DNA of 64,000 nt from Sphingobacterium sp. (GTDB lineage: Bacteria > Bacteroidota > Bacteroidia > Sphingobacteriales > Sphingobacteriaceae): NCBI GenBank assembly GCA_031277685.1, contig JAITLV010000219.1, forward strand, positions 1 through 64,000. Direction: 5' to 3'. This document shows, one piece after another, positions 46,201 through 53,482 of the stretch. The position numbers and the translations under genes are program-made. Below the pieces are notes generated by a model. The model made no database searches. It worked only from the letters and a program-made list of their open reading frames with translations, and was not told the origin of the DNA. Positions within the stretch are counted from its first letter, which is position 1, and every line of letters starts with the position of its first letter.

Positions 46201-46406
46201 TAGATGGACGGATGAACCTCGGATTCAGGCTCGGACTGCCTCCCTTTGGAATCTTTGGCATACCGATGCGCATCACCGGTACTGCTGATAATTTTCAGCT
46301 TAAAATGGGAAAATACAAAGAAGAGGATCTTGATATGGACATGGACGATGAAGACAGTAAAATCTACAAAGAATCCCAAAAAGAAAGTACGTTACCAACA
46401 AAGTAA
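43236..46406 (+). CDS. AsmA family envelope protein
   Basis: This 1056-aa protein has an N-terminal membrane helix (about 13-33; ISIGLVSFITLFILCIL) and a long beta-rich body of AsmA/Tam-like repeats (IFEKEVNDKVKSLANEHINGELNYTKV; C-terminal AsmA_2 region with GIPMRITGTADNFQLKMGKY). AsmA-like proteins form hydrophobic grooves and are thought to carry phospholipids between membranes. The start is a GTG at 43236, with no nearby ATG. The tail is acidic (EEDLDMDMDDEDS). Confidence 0.88.
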   Translation: MSKATFLKLAKRISIGLVSFITLFILCILSIPYIFEKEVNDKVKSLANEHINGELNYTKVRLTFFDQFPLLTASMDDVLLKGAEPFKKDTLLAAKQVSFGIDLMSLLKSKIIIDKFIVNKGKINILVDSLGNANYNIYKSSPTDTAKAKDNSESSALAFQLIKFEKTNLHYEDQSIPLWIDAKDLDYEGKGDLMSNIFDLNTRAKIAAFSFSFDNELYVDRKSIDANLLTRINTNNLSFIFERNDIKINQLPVRFRGLLSFISHGYHLDFKLKSQESTLSELLSLVPNSYASWIKDLSVKGTSEVFVNLIGDYIVDNNEMPNLSLGLTINNGYLAYKQSNNPLTDWNAKLKIDLPALNPDSLQIDLQQFDFKVASGYFNAKGQIAGLHPVTIHADMKSDLDLGILYSSLQFPGFSLGGRWNLDAKINGTYAKATRKVGLQKREQEYIASIPTFDIKNTLTDGHFKLANLPKGLDRITYRLEAKDPDGQMKSASISIQDIAVQALNNYIKGYVTITDFNKIAVQSDLKALFNLADIKSFYPIKDIELAGLIDVNLNAKGYVDLKRNIFPETNTSIIMKDGRIKSKEYPIPMENIHIEAFVNSEKGSLRDLSVKILPVSFTFAGEPFFLNADLRNFNNIKYNIQSKGKLNLGPIYQFFALDGTNIDGFIHTDFSLKGLQSDASSGRYTRLQNSGRLNIGNIQVQSDLLPQPIAIKSGDFSFHQEKMNFDRFLVNYGRNSVSIKGYMNNIINYLSTSNAALQGQFTLNSKKINVDDFMVFAASPGAPSSSAETGVVLLPKNLDIQVLGLVNNVFYNNMNIKDFKGDLRFNQGKLALNSTTFELAGLKADMTGNYRPINPRRAAFDYAVKADSFDIQRAYKEIPMFREMVTAAKNAHGLVSLDYKLGGLLNGNMQPVMPSIVGEGTLTLNQIKFRGFKLLNGISESTSKEKLKDGEVKKVVIKSHIKNNVMTIERTKMKMMGFRPRFEGQVTLDGRMNLGFRLGLPPFGIFGIPMRITGTADNFQLKMGKYKEEDLDMDMDDEDSKIYKESQKESTLPTK

Positions 46407-46423
46407 AGGAACTGCAGGATAAT

Positions 46424-46576
46424 ATGACCGAATATATCCGCTGTATTATGCCGAGATATAACGACCGTCTTTATCATAAGAAATTATTCAATAGTGAAGT
46501 AAGACAACTAAAAAATACGGGAGAAAAACTTGTCTTGTCCGGATATAGCTTTACAAATTTGAGTGATTTTAAGTAA
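46424..46576 (+). CDS. Candidate 50-aa protein after asmA-like gene
   Basis: This 50-codon ORF (MTEYIRCIMPRYNDRLYHKK start) begins 17 bp after the AsmA stop, with a purine-rich stretch (AGGATAAT) before the ATG. It is rich in Lys, Tyr and Arg. Its last third overlaps the left arm of the inverted repeat at 46530. No homology is known to me and it may be chance. Confidence 0.25.
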   Translation: MTEYIRCIMPRYNDRLYHKKLFNSEVRQLKNTGEKLVLSGYSFTNLSDFK

Positions 46577-46618
46577 ATTAATTCATAAAAAAAGTAATCT
46601 CCTATCCAGACAAGACAA
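46530..46618. repeat. Long inverted repeat, 16-bp arms (15/16), MITE-like or RNA hairpin
   Basis: TTGTCTTGTCCGGATA at 46530-46545 and the complement of TTGTCTTGTCTGGATA at 46603-46618 enclose 57 bp. It lies in the 336-bp gap between the AsmA-like gene and the next lipoprotein gene, which otherwise holds only the 50-aa ORF candidate. No target-site duplication is obvious. Confidence 0.5.
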
Positions 46619-46742
46619 CGTAATGCAGATTTAATATTACGTTTATCCAAATAATAACTGAATCATTTAGTTTCGTAAGTAGCTTACAAACTATTTGCGA
46701 ATAGGATTGTATACGATTAGATAAACCTACAATACACAAACG

Positions 46743-47990
46743 ATGATTCAACGACAAACACTTGGATTGATTTTTATGCTTGCTATGACAGGCATAAGCT
46801 GTCAGAAAAATGAAATCGCCACAGCACCAGCTGAAAATGAAGCACCATCAATGCTCAAAGCAAGTACAAGTGCTGCTGCTGCCAGTGTCAACAGTTATGT
46901 CAACACCAGCACCTACATCAATTCAGGCTTCACTTTTTTAAACCCATCCCAAGTAAACAAAAACCGTCAAGCCATTGGTGGCAGTGCTTATACCCAAGTA
47001 TATGGGTTCAATATTCCTGAAGAAAATCGGGTACGGGGTATCCGTTGGAACAGCGATGATGAAACTACGGCGATCTGGCGGCCACAGGGCATTGCCGGGT
47101 TCACAAAAAATGGTGTCCGTTATCTTTTGGTCAGTTGGTATGCCCGGAATAGTGCCGAACACAAAGGGTCGCGCATTACACTGATTGATATCAGCCCTAG
47201 CTCAAGCACCTATCTCACCTACCGCCACATCCTTCTGGTGCAGCCTGATATTCCCAGCAGCACAACAAGCCACACGCAATATGCCTCTTACGCTCCGCTC
47301 AAAGTACATGCCGGCGGGATCGCCTACTTCAAGGGTAAGATTTACCTGAGCAGTACGAGCTTAGGCGTGCGGGTATTTGATTTAGAAAAGATTATAGAAG
47401 TCAGCACCGGCGATAATACCAGCGAGAAATGTGGTAAAGATGCCAGTGGTAATCTATTTGCATTCAACTATCGATATATACTGCCACAAATAGGCTATCA
47501 AAAGATTAACAATGCCAGTCCATTTTCAACCATCCAGGTCAATGATGAGGGTACACAGCTCTGGACTGGTCAATACTATGCTGGGAGCACCGATGCAGCA
47601 ATCGTACCCAAAGTTTTTGGCTTTCCTATCGATGCTGAGGGCAAGCTCCAGAATACAGGTATTGTTACAGTAACACCAAAAAATAGTCTGTTTACCGATA
47701 ATCATGCACACGGAATCCAGGGTGTATTCCGAAAAGGAAACCGTACCTGGTTATCCTGCACCGGATCGCCGAGCAATTCCTATGGATCCAATGCAAGGTT
47801 GGCACGATATACCGACGGAGCGGATAACACCGTCCGCTATAGATGGCCCTATGGTGCCGAATCCTTATACTACGAGGCTACGTATGGATATCTCTGGAGC
47901 CTGACCGAATTCGAACCCAATTCCGGAGCTCAGAACGGTAGCCAAGTCAATCGCTGTATATTTGCGGTTGATTTTTCAAAATACGAATAA
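46743..47990 (+). CDS. Lipoprotein of unknown function, probably beta-propeller
   Basis: This 415-aa protein has a lipobox with Cys20 (MTGISC), then a low-complexity Ala/Ser/Thr/Glu linker to about residue 50. The body has repeated strand-turn patterns (WRPQGIAGFTKNGVRYLLVSWY, KVHAGGIAYFKGKIYLSSTSLGVRVFDL, HAHGIQGVFRKGNRTWLSCTGS, EATYGYLWSLTEFE) that look like propeller blades. I do not recognise a catalytic motif or a named family. The gene stands alone, with no terminator seen on either side. Confidence 0.65.
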   Translation: MIQRQTLGLIFMLAMTGISCQKNEIATAPAENEAPSMLKASTSAAAASVNSYVNTSTYINSGFTFLNPSQVNKNRQAIGGSAYTQVYGFNIPEENRVRGIRWNSDDETTAIWRPQGIAGFTKNGVRYLLVSWYARNSAEHKGSRITLIDISPSSSTYLTYRHILLVQPDIPSSTTSHTQYASYAPLKVHAGGIAYFKGKIYLSSTSLGVRVFDLEKIIEVSTGDNTSEKCGKDASGNLFAFNYRYILPQIGYQKINNASPFSTIQVNDEGTQLWTGQYYAGSTDAAIVPKVFGFPIDAEGKLQNTGIVTVTPKNSLFTDNHAHGIQGVFRKGNRTWLSCTGSPSNSYGSNARLARYTDGADNTVRYRWPYGAESLYYEATYGYLWSLTEFEPNSGAQNGSQVNRCIFAVDFSKYE

Positions 47991-48087
47991 TAAGTTTAAT
48001 GCGATTCCACAGCAAAATATAAATCCCTTTATTTAAGAATATACTGAGATTTATTATCTTTATTTCGGTATTTAAATAAATGAAACT

Positions 48088-48621
48088 ATGCGGTATCTAA
48101 CGAGTATACTATTTGCTTTATTGGCCATCTGTAGTTGGTCAAGTTTTAGCACTATCCAAGATCAAAAAAATCCATTATATGGAAAGATATTTAGGGAAAT
48201 TAATGAAGTACCAGGATTAGGTAGTTATAGTGATGCCTCAGGTGCATTGATAGACGCAGGCAAAAGTGCAAATGGAGACTATCGTTTTTCTGCGGGATAC
48301 TATACGAGCGATAAAAATGGCGTATGTCTTTTAAATGAATTGCTTCCTGATAGCGAGAAAGGAAATGGTCAGGTCAAATATAAAATCCTTGATACGGTCA
48401 ACATCCGTAAACTTAAATCAACCGAACAGCTTAGTCTATGCAACTGCAGAGTTGGGAACAAAGCAGACAGTGAAATTGTTGCTATCAGTGTTGTGGAGGA
48501 AGATAAAGAATACTTTGACAAGATCGTGAAAGCTTGGCGACTAAACACGAAAACGGGTAAGATAAGCCCGATACAAAATACCAAAACAATCAATTGTGCC
48601 AATGAAGGCTACGGCATCTAA
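48088..48621 (+). CDS. Exported protein of unknown function
   Basis: This 177-aa protein has an N-terminal signal segment (about 4-22; LTSILFALLAICSWSSF). The mature part contains two close cysteines (LCNCRVG) and a C-terminal Cys (NCANEG), which may form disulfides. No known domain is recognised. The gene is convergent with the Nudix gene, 20 bp away. Confidence 0.6.
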   Translation: MRYLTSILFALLAICSWSSFSTIQDQKNPLYGKIFREINEVPGLGSYSDASGALIDAGKSANGDYRFSAGYYTSDKNGVCLLNELLPDSEKGNGQVKYKILDTVNIRKLKSTEQLSLCNCRVGNKADSEIVAISVVEEDKEYFDKIVKAWRLNTKTGKISPIQNTKTINCANEGYGI

Positions 48622-48641
48622 GAATAGTACTGGCCCTTTAC

Positions 48642-49058
48642 TTAAATAAGGCCATCCGCTTTCAATTTATCAAAAACATGTAGCACACCGATAACCTGAA
48701 TAGGTTCACGTAAATAATCGTCATGGGAGAAGTACTTCACTTCTCCTATTTCATTACTAGGCTGTATGGTTTCAGTCAGTGGATACAGGAAGCAGTCCTG
48801 TTCCATGATGACCTCTGGTACCATACCATATGCAGGAGCAGTAATATGGCAATAGTAAGAGATCTTTTGCGGGTCAAGGTCAATATTCAGTTCTTCTGAA
48901 ATCTCACGTCGAAGCGATTGCAAAGAGTCTTCCCCCGCATCTATTTTTCCACCAGGAAGGTACCAGGCCTTTTTATTATTGCTGTAAGCCAACAATATTT
49001 TACGATCCGCTATACTAATTAATCCGGCAGTTGGTAAACCCTGTGTAATTGTAGACAT
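48642..49058 (-). CDS. Nudix hydrolase
   Basis: This 138-aa cytosolic protein has a complete Nudix box (GKIDAGEDSLQSLRREISEE, continuing LNI), with the metal-binding REISEE core. It should hydrolyse a nucleoside diphosphate linked to another group, and the substrate is not predictable. It is a single gene. Confidence 0.93.
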   Translation of the reverse strand: MSTITQGLPTAGLISIADRKILLAYSNNKKAWYLPGGKIDAGEDSLQSLRREISEELNIDLDPQKISYYCHITAPAYGMVPEVIMEQDCFLYPLTETIQPSNEIGEVKYFSHDDYLREPIQVIGVLHVFDKLKADGLI

Positions 49059-49260
49059 CTGTTGCTAATTTAAAGTATCTGATTATTTAAAATATCCTGT
49101 TGTGAAATTAGCTTTTTAGTGGGATTTATCCAAGTAAATCCCACAGTATGGATCTCGCCTGATCGCTGCCAATGCGAAAACCGTATCAATAAGGCATTTC
49201 GTCCTTACTAACGATATTATTGATCATTAATAAATAGCACAGACGCTCCAGACACATGTG

Positions 49261-50421
49261 TTACCATTTATTTTTGCCCAGCAGTTTTTTCAAGCTGCTT
49301 AAAAATAGCTGCGCATGCTCCATTGTAAAGCATAACGGAGGCAAAAGCCTTAAGGTATAGACACCTGCATACCCTGTAAATATTTTTTCGTCAAATAGCA
49401 ATTTTTGCCGCAATTGACATATATCCATATCAAATTCTACCCCGATCATCAATCCCTTCCCTCTCACTTCAGTTACACCAGTCATTCCGCTTAATTCCTT
49501 CATCAGGAATGTGCCTACCTCTGCCGCATTCGCCATCAGTTTTTCGTTGTGGATAACCTCCAATACAGCAATAGCCGCAGCACAGGCTAAATGATTACCT
49601 CCAAAGGTTGTTCCAAGTTGTCCCATGGCTGGGCTGATATCCGGAGCGATAATCGTTGCCGCCATCGGTAGACCATTAGCTATGCCCTTGGCCACAGTGA
49701 TCAGATCACCTTTTATTCCAGCATACTGGTGTGCAAAGAATTTCCCCGTGCGGCCATATCCCGATTGAATTTCATCGAGAATAAGTAAAGTTCCAGTCTT
49801 CGTACAGATTGCCCTAACTTCCTGAAGAAATGCATCTGTCGCTACATGAATTCCACCAACTCCTTGGATCGGCTCCATAATCAGTGCACAGTAGGCCTTG
49901 GTTTCCAATTGTTTTCTCAAGCTGGACAATTCATTAAAAGGCGTAAAAAAATAATGACTGTTATCATTTACCCTAGCACGCAGACTGGTGTTATCCGTCG
50001 CTGACACAGTACCGGAGGTCCGGCCATGAAAAGCATTGGAAAGAGTCAATACCTTCGCTCTTCCAGTGAAAAACGAAGCTAACTTGAATGCATTTTCATT
50101 TGCTTCGGCACCGGAATTAGAAAAAAACACTGCATAATCGGTATATCCGCTCATCAGCCCCAGTTGATTCGCCAGTTGATACTGCAGATCATTGTATATC
50201 GTGTTTGAATAGAATCCGATGTTGTTCAATTGTCGCAATGTACTGTTGACAACATGTGGATGGGTATGTCCCACAGCAATAACGGCATGCCCGCCATACA
50301 TATCCAGATAGGCCTGTTGCTGCTGGTCATACACAAAACAGCCAGCCGCGCGTTCAATCTGGATATCCAATTTTTCAAATACAGGAAATGGTTTCACTAA
50401 ACGGTCAAGATTTAGTTTCAT
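49261..50421 (-). CDS. Class-III PLP aminotransferase (acetylornithine aminotransferase-like)
   Basis: This 386-aa fold-type I PLP enzyme has YLDMYGGHAVIAVGHTHPHV near the N-terminus (the ArgD-type pattern in Bacteroidota), DEIQSGYGRTGKFF, and the Schiff-base Lys245 in TVAKGIANG. It would transfer an omega- or N-acetyl-delta-amino group to 2-oxoglutarate. It is not in an arginine operon. Instead it is divergent from a MocR regulator, as gabT is from gabR in Bacillus, so a catabolic role (GABA or similar) is possible and the ArgD name is not safe. Confidence 0.85.
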   Translation of the reverse strand: MKLNLDRLVKPFPVFEKLDIQIERAAGCFVYDQQQQAYLDMYGGHAVIAVGHTHPHVVNSTLRQLNNIGFYSNTIYNDLQYQLANQLGLMSGYTDYAVFFSNSGAEANENAFKLASFFTGRAKVLTLSNAFHGRTSGTVSATDNTSLRARVNDNSHYFFTPFNELSSLRKQLETKAYCALIMEPIQGVGGIHVATDAFLQEVRAICTKTGTLLILDEIQSGYGRTGKFFAHQYAGIKGDLITVAKGIANGLPMAATIIAPDISPAMGQLGTTFGGNHLACAAAIAVLEVIHNEKLMANAAEVGTFLMKELSGMTGVTEVRGKGLMIGVEFDMDICQLRQKLLFDEKIFTGYAGVYTLRLLPPLCFTMEHAQLFLSSLKKLLGKNKW

Positions 50422-50442
50422 TCAAAAATCGAATTAAATCTT

Positions 50443-50452
50443 CCCTTAAGGG
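50443..50452. promoter_or_regulatory. CCCTTAAGGG palindrome in the aminotransferase/MocR divergent region
   Basis: A perfect 10-bp palindrome 22 bp before the aminotransferase start. ATAC-containing motifs also occur at 50490, 50524 and 50539. These are candidates for MocR binding and unproven. Confidence 0.3.
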
Positions 50453-50584
50453 TAGTCCAGGATCAATTTAAAGCAGCCAGTCCAGCTTCATACATTAGAA
50501 GTAAGCAACTCGTCTCAAGCCGAATACCTGAACAGCAAATACACTCGCTTCTACGCAAGGGTTTTAATCCCCAGCGAACAATCG

Positions 50585-50592
50585 TATCTTTG
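50585..50592 (+). promoter_or_regulatory. -7 box (TATCTTTG) of the MocR gene
   Basis: Exact TAnnTTTG match, with TTTT 19 bp upstream as a weak -33 element. It places the transcript start near 50599, which excludes the GTG at 50594 and selects the ATG at 50618. Confidence 0.6.
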
Positions 50593-50617
50593 GGTGAATT
50601 ACCCGATAAAATTGACC

Positions 50618-52057
50618 ATGCTCAGACCCTGGAATTTGACTATAGAGATTGACCGATCTTCCACAAAAGCGATTTATTTACAGTTGGCAGACAATATCGC
50701 GGCTGATATACAATCTGGCAGACTCGCTCTTGGCACCGCTTTACCAAGTAGTAGGGCACTTGCCACACAGTTAAAACTAAACCGTAATACCGTTGTCGAA
50801 GCTATTCAGCAGCTTCTGAGTGAAGGATGGGTCGTTAGTGAGCAACGGCGTGGAATTTTCGTGGCACAGCAACTTCCGCAGTTACTTTCTACCACTGAAA
50901 ATTCGAATCAGAGCAAAACTGAATCAAATCTCCAAGCTCCACTGCGTATTATCTTCGATGATGGCAACCCTGATAGCAAGATTGCACCCATAGACCAGCT
51001 CGGACGCGCCTATCGACAGATTTTTAAACGAAGCGCACGCTGGAAGATGATGGGCTATGCTGACCCAAGAGGGCATATCGATTTCAGACAGGCCATTGCT
51101 GATATGCTCAACCAAGAGCGACATATGAATATCACCTTAGACAACCTATGCATTAGCAGAGGAAGCCAAATGGCGATGTACCTGATTGCGCAATGCTTAT
51201 TGGAAAAAGATGACTATATCTTCGTTGAGTCTCCCGGTTACCACTCGGCCTGGAAGATATTTGAACATAACGGCGCAAAATTGATCGAAATTCCTGTAGA
51301 TACGGCTGGTATTATAGTTGAGGAAATGATACCCCATCTAAAAGAGAAACAACATATCAAAGCCGTGTATCTTACCCCCCATCGACAATACCCTACAACG
51401 GCCACATTAAGTCCAGCACGCCGACTTGAGCTTATTCGATTATCCAATCAATATGGTTTCACGATTATTGAGGATGATTATGACTATGAATTTCATTTTG
51501 ACCATACACCTTACCATCCACTCGCCTCCATCGCCGAACTGCAAAATTCCATCTACATCGGAACCTTGAGCAAAGTTGTTGCGCCCGCACTTCGCATAGG
51601 CTATCTCGTTAGCAAAAATGAAGATTTATTGCAAGCCATCGCTCAACTACGTTATCTCGTCGATATACAGGGGGATAATATCATGGAACAAGCTGTATTG
51701 GAACTGATTCAGGATGGTACAGTAAGAAGACATATCCGAAAAGCTACTAATTACTATCGAAGCAAACGCGACTTTATGGTCAAACAGCTAGATCTCCACT
51801 TATTAGATCATATTAACTACCATTGTCCCCAGGGAGGACTAGCCGTCTGGCTGGCATTTAAACATCAGGTGGACTGGGCATTGCTCTTTAGTAAGCTGAA
51901 AGAAAAATCAATCCATATTCCCCATCCCGACAACTACCATAGAGACAATAGTTATGGCGGTTTACGGCTAGGTTATGGTTCACTTTCCGAAGAACTAATT
52001 GAAGAGGGAATACAGGTGTTGGCCGATCTACTCAAGCTTGCCCGGGTTTCGGGGTAA
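50618..52057 (+). CDS. MocR/GabR-type regulator (GntR winged helix fused to aminotransferase domain)
   Basis: This 479-aa protein has a GntR winged helix (about 8-85; IYLQLADNIAADIQSGRL, LPSSRALATQLKLNRNTV), a linker, then a fold-type I aminotransferase domain with PLP lysine Lys319 in GTLSKVVAPALRIGY and the Asp in IIEDDYDYEF. MocR proteins bind DNA and sense PLP adducts of amino compounds. The ATG at 50618 is set by the -7 box at 50585. The divergent aminotransferase gene is the likely target, along with its own gene. Confidence 0.92.
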   Translation: MLRPWNLTIEIDRSSTKAIYLQLADNIAADIQSGRLALGTALPSSRALATQLKLNRNTVVEAIQQLLSEGWVVSEQRRGIFVAQQLPQLLSTTENSNQSKTESNLQAPLRIIFDDGNPDSKIAPIDQLGRAYRQIFKRSARWKMMGYADPRGHIDFRQAIADMLNQERHMNITLDNLCISRGSQMAMYLIAQCLLEKDDYIFVESPGYHSAWKIFEHNGAKLIEIPVDTAGIIVEEMIPHLKEKQHIKAVYLTPHRQYPTTATLSPARRLELIRLSNQYGFTIIEDDYDYEFHFDHTPYHPLASIAELQNSIYIGTLSKVVAPALRIGYLVSKNEDLLQAIAQLRYLVDIQGDNIMEQAVLELIQDGTVRRHIRKATNYYRSKRDFMVKQLDLHLLDHINYHCPQGGLAVWLAFKHQVDWALLFSKLKEKSIHIPHPDNYHRDNSYGGLRLGYGSLSEELIEEGIQVLADLLKLARVSG

Positions 52058-52361
52058 GTGCACTTAAGCCCTAAAAAATCACTAGACCGTTTTGACATTT
52101 TGAAAACACAAAAAAGATTAAAATTTCGACAAAAACCAAACAAACAGCATATAATTTCGTCCGACCAAGACCGATTAAAAGAATAGTATAGCACAAAGGT
52201 TAAAAACAGTTAATTTTACCAAAAAGCGTAATTATTTTGTCAAAAACCTCTCTTTTCGCCTTCCAATTGTGCAAATTAACCGTAGTTTTACGGCGCAAAA
52301 TTACCGCCTGTCCAATTCGTTCGATTGGCTGTAAAAAAGAGAGAAAAGAGTACATTATTTT
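52058..52361. other. 304-bp A/T-rich region before fabH
   Basis: No gene is seen. It contains two small inverted repeats close to the fabH start: CCGTA-GTTT-TACGG (52280-52293) and CCAAT-TCGTTCG-ATTGG (52312-52328). Either could be an operator or leader hairpin. A TATTTTG near 52230 is close to the -7 consensus. Confidence 0.4.
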
Positions 52362-53360
52362 ATGACTGAAAGAATACCGAGCAGGCCGTACGCAGCAATC
52401 ACTGGGATTGGAGGATATATCCCACCAAACAGGAGATCCAATACCGATTTAGAGCAGTTTTGCGAGACCTCCGATGAGTGGATTATCAAACGTACAGGAA
52501 TTAAGGAACGAAGGATATTGGATGAAAATCTTGCCACCTCGGACATGGCGGTCAAAGCCATTCAGGATTTGGCAAAACAATACAACAAAGATTTAGGGGA
52601 TGTAGATGCACTTATTGTAGCGACATCAACACCTGATATGCCGATGCCAGCTACCGCAAATATTATTCTCGACAAATTGGGACTGACCAACGTATGGGCA
52701 TTTGATGTCAATGCCGCTTGCTCAGGTTTCCTCTATGCACTGGATATGGCTTCCTCGCTTGTAGAAACACAACGCTACAAAAATGTATTGGTTGTTGGCG
52801 CGGATAATATCAGTACCTATGTTGACCTAAAAGACCGTTCTACCAATATTCTTTTCGGAGATGGTGCTGGAGTCATATGGCTGGAACCTTCACTTGAAGG
52901 TGGCATCATGGATGCTTATCTTCGTAGCAATGGTGCAGGACGTGAATTTTTGAAGATCGAAGCTGGTGGATCCCTCTACCCCATCGACAGCAGCCTTCCG
53001 GTAAATGACAACCGTTTTCTCAAACAAGATGGAAAGACTGTATTCAAACACGCTGTTCAATCCATGAGTGATGCCTGTAATACGGTGTTACAACGTAATA
53101 ATCTACAAATTGAAGATATCAACTGGTTAATTCCGCACCAGGCCAACCAACGTATCATTGATGCGGTAGGTCGTAGCCTCAATATCCCTGAAGATAGAGC
53201 ACTCAGCAACATTGAATATTTGGGCAATACCATTGCGGCTACGATCCCTTTGTGTATCTGGCAAAATATCAAAAAATTGAATACAGGCGATCTGGTTATG
53301 CTTACCGCCTTCGGAGCAGGGTTCTCCTGGGGAGCGAGCCTGTTTAAGTGGATGATTTAA
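52362..53360 (+). CDS. fabH: Beta-ketoacyl-ACP synthase III
   Basis: This 332-aa thiolase-fold enzyme condenses an acyl-CoA with malonyl-ACP to start fatty-acid chains. The triad is complete: Cys120 (NAACSGF), His259 (IPHQANQR) and Asn289 (LGNTIAAT). The usual neighbours (plsX, rpmF, accB) are absent, so this may be an extra copy for a special primer or a branched-chain starter. It has a long upstream region of its own and a strong terminator. Confidence 0.92.
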   Translation: MTERIPSRPYAAITGIGGYIPPNRRSNTDLEQFCETSDEWIIKRTGIKERRILDENLATSDMAVKAIQDLAKQYNKDLGDVDALIVATSTPDMPMPATANIILDKLGLTNVWAFDVNAACSGFLYALDMASSLVETQRYKNVLVVGADNISTYVDLKDRSTNILFGDGAGVIWLEPSLEGGIMDAYLRSNGAGREFLKIEAGGSLYPIDSSLPVNDNRFLKQDGKTVFKHAVQSMSDACNTVLQRNNLQIEDINWLIPHQANQRIIDAVGRSLNIPEDRALSNIEYLGNTIAATIPLCIWQNIKKLNTGDLVMLTAFGAGFSWGASLFKWMI

Positions 53361-53405
53361 ACGATCAGATCAAGGCGCACCCGTTCAAAAGATCTATATG
53401 CACAT

Positions 53406-53441
53406 AAAAAGGGTCAGAAATAATTATTTCTGACCCTTTTT
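53406..53441. terminator. Bidirectional terminator after fabH
   Basis: Perfect 36-bp palindrome: AAAAAGGGTCAGAAATAA followed directly by its complement. It separates fabH from the convergent copper operon. Confidence 0.9.
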
Positions 53442-53482
53442 ATGCTTACCCATTTCAGGGCAATAGTTTCTCCTGCTTTTTT

